A stretch of 64,000 bases of DNA from Schizosaccharomyces osmophilus (lineage: Eukaryota > Ascomycota > Schizosaccharomycetes > Schizosaccharomycetales > Schizosaccharomycetaceae). The notes below the pieces were generated by a model. That model worked only from the letters and a program-made list of their open reading frames with translations, was not told the DNA's origin and did no database searches. Each line of letters opens with the position of its first letter. Position 1 is the stretch's first letter. The position numbers and the translations under genes were made by a program. Of this stretch, positions 1 through 10,512 are shown piece after piece. The DNA is taken from NCBI RefSeq assembly GCF_027921745.1, contig NC_079239.1:1267501-1331500 (forward strand), in the 5' to 3' direction.

Positions 1-1173
1 AGCCAAAACTCGAAACACATATTTCGTGCTCAATTTTGCCTTGTAAGACATATTATAGAAAGCATAATGTTTCAAAGTTATTCCGCAAAACAATAGTGAG
101 ACAACGCCAGACATGTGACATCCATTGGAAAAAAAATAAGAGGCATATGCCATGAGCAAGATAATGCAAGATTCAATGTGAGGATAACGTCGCAAATAAG
201 AATATTTCAAAAGTAAAGCAGTCATAAGCCCGACGGAAACGCCAATTAACAGACTTACGAAAAACGTAATTATAAAAATAGTTATACCGTTAAATAGGGT
301 AAACAAATGAAGTTGTTTTCCTTGAAATTTTTGCAAAGTTTCAAACATAACAATTGCAACTGCGTCATTTAGAATACTCTCACCGAAAATAATGGTGTAA
401 AGCTTTTGATCCACTCTATAAGAATTGAAAATCGCAAGAACAGTGACGGGATCCGTGGCCGATAAAGTAGCGCCCATGGACAATGCTTCTACAAAGGACA
501 TGTGGAAGTTTTCAAAGTTTAAAAATGAGAATATGTATACGAGGATTCCCAAAGTAACGGCGGATATAAAAGTACCGGCAAAAGCAAAAGTAAGGATTGT
601 GCCTATATTTCGAAAGAAATTTGACTGTTCCGAGTTAGCACTTCGTACAATGAATGGATTTAAGTAGCAGCGCATGACTACGAGGAAGAAACATACCTGA
701 TGCAATTCATACCCCGAATTGAGAATGATAGGCGGAAGTAAGACGTTGAAAAAATACGTAGAGTGAAAAGAAACCATATTTTGAATAATCAATCCTGGAG
801 AAACCCGAATGATCAGGCCGACAACCATACCGACAAAGACGGAAATGACGGTTTCATGAATGGCTCGAATCTTTTTTGATTGAACATAATAGCTAGTAAG
901 AAGGGCACCAATCAGGAGAACGAGAAGAATAAACAGAGCCCAACTTGAGTACAGCTCTTGTAAAGCTGGATCTTGATCATCATCCTCATCGCCATCAGCT
1001 CGTCTGATAACTAAAATATGTTAGATTTAGCACGACTTAAAGAATAATTTCCAAGAGTAAAAAAAAGTTATTGACTGCCAAATCGAGGAGTTTAATGATT
1101 AACAAACAGTCAAAGCTTGACTACCAGAACTTCGTGGTTCATACTCACCATTAATTATGGAAGCAGCATCCAT
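1..1173 (-). CDS. CPA1-family Na+(K+)/H+ antiporter, N-terminal part (cut by window edge)
   Basis: Three exons are visible: 1149-1173, 697-1010 and 1-624 (running off the edge). The introns are 1011-1148 (GTGAGT donor, TCTAACA branch) and 625-696 (GTATGT donor, GTGCTAAC branch). The spliced 321 residues begin MDAASIINVIRRADGDEDDD and then give successive membrane helices. Family motifs are clear: FFNVLLPPIILNSGYEL, the GATLSATDPVTVLAIF stretch with the conserved DP, and GESILNDAVAIVMFE with the conserved ND of the transport site. These are hallmarks of NHE/Nhx exchangers, which swap protons for Na+ or K+ across endosomal, vacuolar or Golgi membranes. The start is the first ATG upstream of the acidic N-terminus. 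The position next to the mug182 orthologue matches S. pombe SPAC15A10.06 as I recall it. The C-terminal half is outside the window, so organelle and ion preference cannot be judged. Confidence 0.9.
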
Positions 1174-2430
1174 GAGAGTACAGAAAAGAGTTAGTTTGAA
1201 TGCGATAGCACTTTTTCGTGGACGAATTCAACGGCTGTGAAATCACAGTAGTGAGCGAACAGATTTCCCTCAAGTGTTAATGAAAACGACAGCTTTTAAA
1301 CTTATATAAGCTTTATAGAAAGAGTTACTTTCATCAAAATGCACGAATATGTACAAAATATTGAATGGATTTCTGATAACAATTCTCCGTATAGAAGCTT
1401 CACTGTTCACGAAATATATTTGTTACTTCTACCGTGTTACTTTGTTCCTTGTCTGTAGGCGGTTTATCATTGCCAGATTTTAAAATGTAAAATCCTTGGT
1501 ACCTGGGTTATGCATGGGTTTGAAATCATTACTGCAAGTTTAATTCATTAAGTTTCTTATTCAACAATAGTGACAGATGGTTCTGTAAGTGTGTCTGTAA
1601 TATACTTTTTTGACCAATGTTGTTTGATATGTAGAACACACAGAAAAGTCACTATGGAATGATTCTTATTGTAAGGCTCAGATTGTGTTAAATAGAATTC
1701 ATTTCACTTTGACTTTCTATATGTGCTTTCGCGAGTTGAAATCAAAGCTACCGAAGAGCGAGGTTACTCGAGTATGACAGATTTTCCTGTTCACAAAAAA
1801 TCATGGGAATAAACCCATAACTGACTATATCAAAAAAAGAATGTAAGTATTCAGAAGGAATATACGTATATATTTAGGGGATACTTTGTAAGAAGCCAGC
1901 TTCAACACAGTTCGGCAAAGGTATTTAACAACCATGATTTCCAAATGAAAATAAAAAAGGGACCAGTCAATACCGATACCATTGGTTTATTTTTACAACC
2001 CATCAAAAGCAATCATGGCGTTTCTGCGCGTGTTCAACCGTGATGATCATTTAGCGTGATTAGCAAGCCTATAGTAATCAATCACAGTTCAAACACGCAT
2101 AGTTCCTCGGACTGGGGATTTTGAGGCTTAAAAACCAAGCTGTGACCATTTAAAAAGAAACATTATCAAACGGAAAGTGCTAAAAGAAGAGATGGGCGGA
2201 CGTATCTCTTATAGAAGAATCAAAAAATAAGCATTTCTCATTACAGATTCAACAAACAGGTATAAGATTCAGCAGTGTATTACGATCATTTTATAGAAGT
2301 AATAAAAGCCACTGAAACAAACTATAGTCAAAGAATTGCATGCTTTAAAAAGGGAGAGGGGAATTTTTAGGAAACAAAATCCAACAGGAGTTGGCACATG
2401 CGATATTTACAGAACTTTAGTCAAAACGTA
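1174..2430. other. Intergenic region, 1.26 kb, no gene recognised
   Basis: Upstream of the antiporter (minus strand) and downstream of the small minus-strand ORF at 2431. The DNA is AT-rich and I see no credible ORF. It holds an imperfect inverted repeat, with arms near 2028-2044 and 2081-2098 around GCGTGTT(T)NAAC, which could be a regulatory dyad or a structured RNA. I found no A-box/B-box pair of a tRNA gene. Confidence 0.5.
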
Positions 2431-2688
2431 TTAATGAGACGTAGACGATGGGGTTGTGCTTTGACCTTTCTGCGATTGTTTGTCATCAATAACCACGATG
2501 GAAGAGGACCATTCGGATTTGGTAGGTTCCTCTTGAGCGTTGGGTTGGGAACCTACATAAGGATTCTGCATAGCGGGACAAGGAAGTAAAGAAGGAAGTA
2601 CGACAGTTGCTGTGGCAAAGAGAGCAGTCGTTCCAAATAGCAGGTTTACCAGCGACCGACGCTGGGATGCTCTGAGTGTACGAAACAT
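2431..2688 (-). CDS. Small hypothetical protein (85 aa), probably mitochondrial membrane
   Basis: This is an ATG-started ORF of 85 codons. It has a basic N-terminus (MFRTLRASQRRSLVNLLFG), one hydrophobic segment of about 20 residues ending in the motif VLPSLLPCPA, and a hydrophilic Ser/Thr/Gln-rich tail. This layout (Arg-rich leader, single membrane span, short soluble tail) is typical of small fungal inner-membrane assembly or respiratory factors, and the LPCPA ending gives me a weak sense of a conserved fungal family I cannot name. The stretch is less AT-rich than its flanks, which supports coding. Overlapping ORFs on the other strand are shadows. It could still be non-coding. Conservation of the N-terminal half in other fission yeasts would decide. 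Confidence 0.55.
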   Translation of the reverse strand: MFRTLRASQRRSLVNLLFGTTALFATATVVLPSLLPCPAMQNPYVGSQPNAQEEPTKSEWSSSIVVIDDKQSQKGQSTTPSSTSH

Positions 2689-3473
2689 AGAGAAGAAGTA
2701 TAAGATGTATTAAAAAAGACAATTCATGTCCAAGAATTGGGTGAAACCCAGAAAAGCAAGAGAAATCGGGGGAAGGCAGACAAATAAGAGACCTTTCCTG
2801 TCTGCCTTTCATAGGAAGAAGGAGAACCAATAAGAGAGGTAGGAATCAGAAAGAACCAAAACCCTGAGGCAGAGCATGTATAGAAATTTATAAAAGTAAT
2901 AAAAAGGTTTATATTGTTTGAAATTTTCTTTTTTTCTCCGCTCACTTTGGCCCTTTATTTCTCAAAATCGGACTTTCTCATTGCAATAATCTTTTCTGCC
3001 CTGTTCAGCCCTTTATAATTATACTTCCATCAAAAACTTCACTATGACACTCTTTAACAGTAATATCCTAAGCAAACTTATGTATAGTAATAATATGACC
3101 TTATGCTAACATATGCGTTTATGCATAAGGTAAAACCTGTATATGCTTTATATATATGCATATTACTATTTGGTGAAAACAAGTCGAACATGAATCTGAT
3201 TTTACAGAAAGTCATAGTTTAATTCTCTATTTTCATCCTTTTCTAATAAATCAAATTATTCGTCTTTCTACTTCAGGAAGTAGATGCCGTGTTGAATGGT
3301 CGTTTGACTCAGCATGAGATCATTGACAGGTATTTCATTCTTTCTCGGTATGACAAAAAGCCCATTTACTTCACTGATATTTTTGTTACATTTTACCCTA
3401 CAGAAGTAATTTAACTCTTTCTGACTCCCAGTGTTAGGCCTATTTCTTCCATACTTATTCATAGTCAAACATA
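2689..3473. other. Intergenic region, divergent promoter between the 85-aa ORF and the NADHX epimerase gene
   Basis: A 785-bp AT-rich stretch with TATA-like and ATATGCATAT runs near 3100-3170. No ORF with coding character was found on either strand. It presumably carries the promoters of the two divergent flanking genes. Confidence 0.5.
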
Positions 3474-4463
3474 ATGTCGGGAAAGCCTGCTATTTCTGTA
3501 AGTGAGACGAAAATCGAAAACATACATTGGTTTATCCTTTCAAAAGGGAGTAAAACGAAAAGCCAACCATATATACAATAATAAACAAAGCAGCGATGTC
3601 ATGCCTTTTGAAACTTCGTACTAATGAAAACTTAGTTGCTCAGTGCGTCCGTTGCTAAAGCCCTTGATGGGGAGCTAATGTCGACTGGAGCCTTTTCGGT
3701 AGATCAGTAAGTCTGGGAGCGTATGAGGGAATACTATATGTAATTACTAACTGCTACTTTTTCTTTAAGGCTTATGGAGTTGGCTGGCTTGTCGGTTTCT
3801 CAAGTTGTATATCGTGAATATCCCCGCTCTAGTCATGTCAAAGTGCTTGTCTGCTGTGGTCCCGGAAACAATGGAGGTGATGGTTTAGTGGCTGCTCGAC
3901 ATCTCTGGCAGTACGGCTATCAACCGACCGTCTACTATCCAAAACCATCATCACCAGACCTGTACAAGAGATTGTGCAAGCAACTTGAAGACCTCGACAT
4001 ACCCATCCATACTACCCACACTTCTGATTCGTTTCATCAACTCCTCAACCAGTCATCTCTGATCGTGGATTCTTTGTTTGGATTCAGCTTTAAGGGCCCA
4101 GTTCGTGAGCCTTTCGGTGAGATTCTCTCTGCCATTGTCGATTCCAAGCTTCATGTTGTTTCTGTCGACGCTCCGTCCTCTTGGGGTAAGTTTCAGTATT
4201 TTGAAAAACCACCAAATGTCCTAACCAATGTAGAAATCGATGAAGGTCCTCAAAAGGAAGGTCCTTTAAAGAATTTCAATCCAAACGTCTTAATTTCTCT
4301 CACAGCCCCCAAGCCCTGTTGCAATTTCTATAAGGGCAAGCATTACCTTGGTGGTAGATTCGTTAGCAAGGCCATCAAGGAAAAATATCACTTGCAATTG
4401 CCTCCTTATCCTGGAATGGACCAGATTGTTAATATCACGGATGAGCCCTTAGCTACTGTATAA
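3474..4463 (+). CDS. mug182: NAD(P)HX epimerase (YjeF_N domain), Mug182 orthologue
   Basis: Three exons: 3474-3497, 3636-3706 and 3770-4463, giving 262 aa. Both introns have canonical signals (GTAAGT donors; CTAAT and ACTAAC branch sites). The second junction rebuilds the family motif SVDQLMELAGLSVS. The long exon carries the glycine-rich GPGNNGGDGLVAARHL nucleotide/phosphate loop and VDSLFGFSFKGPVR with the conserved Asp, followed by VDAPSSW. The enzyme epimerises R-NAD(P)HX (hydrated, damaged NAD(P)H) to the S form, which a separate dehydratase then repairs. The fold and length fit the stand-alone eukaryotic epimerase (AIBP/Naxe). In S. pombe the orthologue was named from a meiotic-upregulation screen. 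The gene sits between the antiporter and zpr1 in the order known for S. pombe. The first exon codes only eight residues, so its exact start is the least certain part. Confidence 0.88.
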
Positions 4464-5054
4464 AACGTTTTCCGCTTGGGGTACCCTTGATGTCTCAAAC
4501 TCAGAAAAGTTTCCTTTTTTTTGCGATTTTAAATACATATGACAACCTTTAATTGTAAATTATAATGATTTTGTTTTTACACTAAAAGTTACCTCCTTTA
4601 TAGCTAAAAAGTCTCTGCTTAATAGTAAGACATTTTCTACCATTCATTCAAAACTATCCACCTTTTTTTTTTCACATATTTATATTTTTGAAACCAGTCT
4701 ATAACGAATTTTCAGTTTTTTCTTCAAATCATAATTTATTATCATTGCTGTACCAGAACGTGCAGGCAACCACTACGTGGCCATTTACTGGAAGTTTTGA
4801 AAAAATCTTTTTGGAGCTTCTTTTTACTTATAAATCTCCTTATTTCTCATTTTTTTTTGAGTTGCATTCAAAAAATTTCTGACGAATTTTATTTCTAGAA
4901 GAAATTTTTAATCTTTTTTTCCTGTGCTGACCCATTCACCGCTTTGGCACATCTTGAATCTTAGTAAGCAATAACCGCTACTGAGGTCCTTTTTTAGCTT
5001 TTCTTATTGTATTCTTTCCTTTTCAACATTTCGCAAAAACGTAAAATCGAGAAT
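4464..5054. other. Intergenic region upstream of zpr1
   Basis: A 591-bp tandem-gene spacer, rich in T-runs, with no coding-like ORF. It should hold the mug182 3' end and the zpr1 promoter. I see no named element. Confidence 0.5.
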
Positions 5055-6446
5055 ATGACTGATCCTTCCAACCGCGAGGAATTGTTCCCTGAAATTGGTA
5101 CAGCTGCCCAGAATGTTTCTGGCACCGACAATGAAAGTACTGGCGTCCAGGAAGTTGAGTCTTTGTGCATGCAATGCCATGAGAATGGTATCACAAGACT
5201 TTTCTTGACAGTCATCCCTTACTTTCGAGAAATCATTTTAACTTCTTTTGAATGCCCTCACTGTGGCTTCAAGAATGCTCAGGTTCAACATGCTGAGGCT
5301 GTTCAAACAGAGGGCTCTAGTTTCACTCTCCAAGTCAGCGAGAAAGATGACCTTAATCGTACTATTGTCAAGAGCAACGAAGCTGTCATCCGTATCCCCG
5401 AGCTTCAATTAGAAATTCCTGGACGCCTTGGCCAATTGACCACGATTGAAGGGGTTTTAAGCAACATTCATGATGACTTGTCTAAAGATCAAGAGGCTCG
5501 TAAAGAATCCATTCCTGAAGTGTATCAGCAAATTTCTCAATTTTTGGAACGCGTTCTTCAATTCCGTAATGGAGAGGCTCCTTTCACATTTATCCTTGAT
5601 GATGTTACTGGTAATAGTTGGGTTGAAATGAGACCCGGTAAAGATGGTAATCGCTGGACTCAAGTTAAGTACAAGCGTACCCTTGAACAAAACCACAAAT
5701 TGGGTCTTGTTAACACAGATGAAGGTCAAAATCCTGAAACTAAGGAAAATACTAATGCACCTGCCACTTTGGCTCACGATGCTACTGCCGTAGAGGTTGA
5801 TCCTAGCGAAGTTCACACCTTCCATTCTACTTGCCCATCTTGCTCCCATCCTTGTGATACACACATGAAGCTTTTAGATATTCCCCATTTCAAGGAAGTA
5901 ATTATCATGTCCACTGTCTGTGACCATTGTGGTTACCGTTCTAACGAAGTTAAAACCGGTGGTGCAATCCCTGATAAGGGTCGCAAGATCACTTTGAAGG
6001 TCATGGACACTGAGGACCTTTCTCGTGATATCCTCAAATCTGAAACTGCTTCCTTGCAAATTGCTGAACTTGGTTTAGACTTGTATCCCGGTACCTTAGG
6101 TGGCCGATTCACTACCCTCGAGGGAATTCTCACTCAAATTTATGATGAGCTTTACGGCCGTGTTTTCTCTCAAGAAAGCGATTCTATGACCCCCGAACAA
6201 ATCGCAACCTGGCAGCAATTCCTTAGCAACTTGACAAATGCTAAAGAAGTTGGTACTCAATTCACCGTTGTTTTGGATGATCCTTTGGCTCAAAGCTATC
6301 TTCAAAACTTCTACGCACCTGATCCTGATCCAAACATGGTAATTGAACAGTACGATCGAAGCTTTGAAATGAATGAAGAGCTTGGTCTTAATGATATGAA
6401 GACTGAAAATTACCAACAGCCTACTGCTGACACAAAAAAGGAATAA
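5055..6446 (+). CDS. zpr1: Zpr1 zinc-finger protein
   Basis: The ATG at 5055 is preferred over an upstream in-frame non-ATG extension, because the family begins shortly before the first finger. It gives 463 aa. Two ZPR1 modules are visible, each a C4 zinc finger plus a beta domain. The first has CMQC...CPHCG at about residues 35-70. The second has CPSC...CDHCG at about residues 257-290. Both are followed by the PGRLGQLTTIEGVL / PGTLGGRFTTLEGIL family block. Zpr1 binds eEF1A and acts as a dedicated chaperone for its folding. It also shuttles to the nucleus under growth signals. Duplicate modules and length match the eukaryotic family. Codon use is that of a well expressed gene. No introns. Confidence 0.95.
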   Translation: MTDPSNREELFPEIGTAAQNVSGTDNESTGVQEVESLCMQCHENGITRLFLTVIPYFREIILTSFECPHCGFKNAQVQHAEAVQTEGSSFTLQVSEKDDLNRTIVKSNEAVIRIPELQLEIPGRLGQLTTIEGVLSNIHDDLSKDQEARKESIPEVYQQISQFLERVLQFRNGEAPFTFILDDVTGNSWVEMRPGKDGNRWTQVKYKRTLEQNHKLGLVNTDEGQNPETKENTNAPATLAHDATAVEVDPSEVHTFHSTCPSCSHPCDTHMKLLDIPHFKEVIIMSTVCDHCGYRSNEVKTGGAIPDKGRKITLKVMDTEDLSRDILKSETASLQIAELGLDLYPGTLGGRFTTLEGILTQIYDELYGRVFSQESDSMTPEQIATWQQFLSNLTNAKEVGTQFTVVLDDPLAQSYLQNFYAPDPDPNMVIEQYDRSFEMNEELGLNDMKTENYQQPTADTKKE

Positions 6447-6534
6447 ACGGTTAGCCATGCCAATATTTTAGGCTTTTTGAGTTGTTATAATTACGGGTTT
6501 CGGAATTTCATGCATTTTTTTTCATATATGCTAG

Positions 6535-6754
6535 ATGAACAAAATAGTGCTTTATTATTTTGCCTATTTAGGAGGTATTGTAGCTGCCTTATTTGTAAGT
6601 GTATTCACCGAACGTTTTCAACAAATGATCGCGAACAATCGTAAAGGCGGGCTACAAGCATTTATTCCATTGAAGTCATGGTCTTGTTAACTTTTATTAG
6701 ATTTCAATCCTTATACTTATGGCATTAATTCTTTTATTCCAAACTAGTGATTAA
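6535..6754 (+). CDS. Candidate very short membrane peptide gene (37 aa spliced or 51 aa unspliced)
   Basis: An ATG at 6535 opens MNKIVLYYFAYLGGIVAALF, a strongly hydrophobic segment. At 6595 there is a perfect GTAAGT donor, and at 6686-6700 a TTAAC branch followed by a TTATTAG acceptor. Splicing 6595-6700 gives a 37-residue product whose second half (ISILILMALILLF) is also hydrophobic. Without splicing the frame runs to a stop at 6688-6690 (51 aa). Either form would be a tiny single- or hairpin-span membrane protein like subunits of mitochondrial or ER complexes. I do not recognise the family. The ORF is so short that chance cannot be excluded. It lies between zpr1 and rhp54. Confidence 0.35.
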
Positions 6755-6925
6755 CAAAGTATCGCTGGGTTTCATAATTCCATGATTATACGCGATGCGA
6801 TTTAATAGTACTCTCTCTCTGCCATCACTCATTGAAACATAAACAAAACACATTTTCCGTCTTTAGCACATTGTCTCTCTTTTCACATTATTTTTTTGAA
6901 TACAAATCAAAAAGCATTTCGATTG

Positions 6926-9487
6926 ATGATTCAAGACCCTACAAATTCGCCCCGTCTCGATGCTCTATCATCTAGAAACAAGGAAAATGCACCTGGAAAG
7001 CTCTTCAAAAAATTCAAGTGCCCATCTCTAATAATATCAGAAAAGCGAAAGGAATTGCCTTTAAGAAAGCGACCTAGGATTAATTATAATGAATTTGGAT
7101 CTAGCGGCAATGGAAATGATTCTGCCTATGTGACAGAGGAAAGAGCTGGTCTAGCAGCTATTAAAGAAGCTAATCATATTGTACTTTCACAAGAAAGGAA
7201 AGATCCAGGTACGGTAATAAAAAAACAGTTTTCTGTACCAAAACCGATTAAAGGACATGAAGACTTGTCCAAAGTTAGTTTCAGTCGGCCACCGCCTACA
7301 TTAGGAATGAAAAAAAGAACAGAGATTATTGCTAGGCCACTTTATGATCCTGCTGACGAATTTGCAATTGTTTTATATGATCCTACTACCGATACTCATG
7401 AAGAAGTTCCCGATATCAAAGAATTTTTGACAAATAAACGTAAAATTGAGCTGGAAGCAAAGTCCAAAAAAGGAAAAAAGCAAATAATTGAAAACCAGTC
7501 AGATACTGAAGAAGAAGAAGCTAATCAAAGTAATGACTCCACCGATTGTTTTAGCCAAGAGAATTCCGAAAAATCAACCGAGTCAGACTCGACAGCAACT
7601 GGCAAAGGGAAATACAAAAGGCAGAACAAAAGCTTAAAAGACTTACTTGGTATTCAAAAAGAGAAACCGCCACCACCACCTGTACCCGTTGTAATCGACC
7701 CAAAGTTAACTCGCATTTTACGTCCACATCAAATAGAAGGTGTGAAGTTTTTATACAGATGTGTTACAGGGCGCGTGGATCGTGGTGCGAGCGGCTGCAT
7801 TATGGCAGATGAAATGGGTCTCGGTAAAACTTTGCAATGTATTGCTTTGCTATGGACTTTGTTGAAGCAGTCTCCTCAAGCTGGAAAGCCAACTATCGAA
7901 AAAGCAATCATTACTTGCCCATCTTCTTTGGTGAAAAATTGGGCCAATGAATTAGTAAAATGGTTAGGAAAAGATGCGATCACTCCTTTTATTATTGACG
8001 GAAAAAGCTCAAAGCAGGAGTTAACTGTAGCGTTGCAACAATGGGCTCAAGTACGAGGTCGTCAGGTTACCAGACCAGTTTTGATATCTAGTTATGAAAC
8101 CCTTAGAGGTTATGTTGATTGCTTGAAAAATACGGAAATTGGTGTATTACTGTGTGATGAAGGACATAGATTAAAGAATAGCGACTCTTTGACATTTACT
8201 GCTCTAGACAAATTAAATGTCCAAAGAAGAATTATTCTTTCGGGTACTCCTATTCAGAACGACCTTAGTGAATACTTTTCTTTATTAAATTTCGCCAATC
8301 CAGGCCTCTTAGGTTCACGACCAGAGTTTCGAAAGAATTATGAAATCCCCATTCTACGTGGACGTGATGCTGATGGCTCAGACAAAGATAAAAATATCGG
8401 AGATGAAAAATTGGCTGAACTGGCGAAAATTGTGAACCGGTTTATCATCCGTCGTACGAACGAAATTCTTTCTAAGTACCTTCCAGTTAAATATGAGCAT
8501 GTAGTTTTCTGTGGCTTGTCTGACTTTCAAATGAAGCTCTACAACCACTTTGTTACGTCTCCAGAAATTAACAAAATTATAAAAGGAACCGGTAGTCAAC
8601 CGTTGAAGGCGATTGGCATCTTGAAAAAGTTGTGTAATCATCCTGATTTGTTGAACATATCGGAAGATTTGGAAGGTTGCGAGTCGTTGTATCCTGCTGG
8701 CTTTACTCCGCGTGAACTTCGTGGTCGTGATCGTAGCATCGATTCTTCCCTCTCTGGAAAAATGTTGGTGTTAGAGAGAATGCTTGCTCAAATTAAACGA
8801 GAAACAGACGATAAAATAGTGTTGATCAGTAACTATACTTCGACATTAGATTTGTTTGAGCAGCTCTGTCGAGTGCGAAGTTATAAAGCATTGCGTTTGG
8901 ACGGTACAATGAATGTCAACAAACGTCAGAAATTGGTTGATAATTTCAATGATCCAGAAAAAGATGCATTTATCTTTCTTTTATCTTCCAAAGCCGGCGG
9001 TTGTGGTATCAACCTTATCGGAGCTAATCGATTGATTTTATTTGATCCAGATTGGAATCCAGCTGCTGATCAGCAAGCCCTCGCAAGAGTTTGGCGTGAT
9101 GGACAAAAGAAAGATTGTTTTGTCTATCGTTTTATCGCGACAGGCACAATTGAAGAAAAGATTTTCCAACGTCAATCTCATAAGCAATCCCTTTCATCTT
9201 GTGTTGTTGATGAAGCTCAGGACGTTGAACGACATTTTTCTATGGATAATCTTCGTCATTTATTTCAGCTTAACGAAAACACTATTTGTGAAACCCATGA
9301 AACCTTCAAGTGCAAACGCTGTCGAAACGGAAAACAATTTATTCGGGCTCCTGCAATGTTGTATGGTGATACCAGTACTTGGAACCACTTTACTAATCCT
9401 ACTCTTGAGAAAATTGAAGATCACTTATTAAAGCGAGAATGCGGCAAGGATCAAGTTACTACAGTATTTCAGTACAAATCCCATTAG
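6926..9487 (+). CDS. rhp54: Rhp54, Rad54-family Swi2/Snf2 DNA translocase
   Basis: The ATG at 6926 starts MIQDPTNSPRLDALSSRNKE, the position that fits the family; a longer frame upstream begins with TTG. The product is 853 aa, matching S. pombe Rhp54 length as I recall. The Swi2/Snf2 motor is complete: motif I DEMGLGKT (D295), motif II DEGH (D411), GTPIQND, and the C-terminal lobe with SSKAGGCGINLIGANRL and the LARVWRDGQ arginine motif. The N-terminus is basic and disordered, as expected for the Rad51-binding region. Near the end, C-x2-C and H residues (ETHETFKCKRC) resemble the Rad54 zinc-binding tail. Rad54 drives Rhp51-dependent strand invasion and chromatin remodelling during homologous recombination. 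An ACGCGA at 6790-6795 resembles an MCB half-site and could give cell-cycle or damage control, but this is weak. Confidence 0.95.
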   Translation: MIQDPTNSPRLDALSSRNKENAPGKLFKKFKCPSLIISEKRKELPLRKRPRINYNEFGSSGNGNDSAYVTEERAGLAAIKEANHIVLSQERKDPGTVIKKQFSVPKPIKGHEDLSKVSFSRPPPTLGMKKRTEIIARPLYDPADEFAIVLYDPTTDTHEEVPDIKEFLTNKRKIELEAKSKKGKKQIIENQSDTEEEEANQSNDSTDCFSQENSEKSTESDSTATGKGKYKRQNKSLKDLLGIQKEKPPPPPVPVVIDPKLTRILRPHQIEGVKFLYRCVTGRVDRGASGCIMADEMGLGKTLQCIALLWTLLKQSPQAGKPTIEKAIITCPSSLVKNWANELVKWLGKDAITPFIIDGKSSKQELTVALQQWAQVRGRQVTRPVLISSYETLRGYVDCLKNTEIGVLLCDEGHRLKNSDSLTFTALDKLNVQRRIILSGTPIQNDLSEYFSLLNFANPGLLGSRPEFRKNYEIPILRGRDADGSDKDKNIGDEKLAELAKIVNRFIIRRTNEILSKYLPVKYEHVVFCGLSDFQMKLYNHFVTSPEINKIIKGTGSQPLKAIGILKKLCNHPDLLNISEDLEGCESLYPAGFTPRELRGRDRSIDSSLSGKMLVLERMLAQIKRETDDKIVLISNYTSTLDLFEQLCRVRSYKALRLDGTMNVNKRQKLVDNFNDPEKDAFIFLLSSKAGGCGINLIGANRLILFDPDWNPAADQQALARVWRDGQKKDCFVYRFIATGTIEEKIFQRQSHKQSLSSCVVDEAQDVERHFSMDNLRHLFQLNENTICETHETFKCKRCRNGKQFIRAPAMLYGDTSTWNHFTNPTLEKIEDHLLKRECGKDQVTTVFQYKSH

Positions 9488-10512
9488 CTTTGTTTGTGCA
9501 TATCAGGGTTTCTCCTTCCATCTGCTTCCGTCCAATTTATTAATGACTCGTGTTTTATCTTTCTTTGACTTTTAATGGTACTAATGGAATAAAGGGTATA
9601 CATATGCTTTTTTTATTATTTGCAATACTTTAAAGTAATTGCTTTATTTATAACTCAAATTTATACTAGATGCTTTTTATAATTTAATACACCTTATAAT
9701 AGATGTCATCTTCAGAATGACAAGAGCGCAAGTGAAAGCTTTGCTGTAACAATAAAGGCTTATTGCAAACTATGCAATGAAATATCTCGAATTATTGTTT
9801 TGGTTAATTATATAGTAACAGTGTATTTACCTAATACAATGCATATTCACCATGTCCACCTTTGTATGAAAAAGTGAACAAGAAAATTCGAACCTTTGGA
9901 TAAATTGCATTCACTGAGATATATAAAGGCATCTTTTTACTTAACCTCAACCTATAGCTACTCAGAGGCGAAATGCACTTTACAAATTTGCTTTTTGTCA
10001 CTCTAATAGCTTATATAAAGAATGCTTTTGTTTTCGAAAGAAACACGTAAAAAGGAAGACGTGTTTCGAAAACAACAGCAAACATAAACAAGTATGTAAT
10101 GTATGTAATAACATAAGAATGATATGAGCAATTTATTCGGCTGAAATTTTTTCTTAAAAAAAGTTTAAACATATTTGGGCGCGTAACAATGTTATAATCA
10201 TCGACAAAAAAGAAGAAAGTCAAGTTTTTGAATATGATACAATAATTTACAAGAATTAAAGTCCAGTCCGTAGACTCCTCACAAACAAGAACTCTATCTT
10301 ACAGTCATCATCATCATTCAGATGAACGTTGAACAACTATGTTTATGTATTTGACAAGCAAACATTCGACAAAGATCACTGCATGGAAAGCCGCAAGGTC
10401 CGATCTGTAAATGAGAAAAACTTTAAAACGACGAGAATAAAGTTATTAGATCCAAAACTATCGGATAGATTAAACGTAAATGCTTAGTAAAATCCAAAGT
10501 TTCACGTTTGTA
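9488..10512. other. Convergent intergenic region between rhp54 and taf12
   Basis: About 1.0 kb between two gene 3' ends, long for a convergent pair. It is AT-rich. The only ORF (minus strand near 10011-10223) is Phe/Lys-rich and looks like chance. An AGGTTCGAAT on the minus strand near 9886-9895 superficially resembles a tRNA B-box, but no A-box or acceptor stem goes with it. Confidence 0.45.

Noticed and set aside
5457-6458. Minus-strand frames opposite zpr1
   Set aside because: Shadows of a gene with clear C4 fingers on the plus strand.
9880-9900. AGGTTCGAAT on the minus strand resembling a tRNA T-arm
   Set aside because: The adjacent bases do not form a T-stem and no A-box lies at the right distance.
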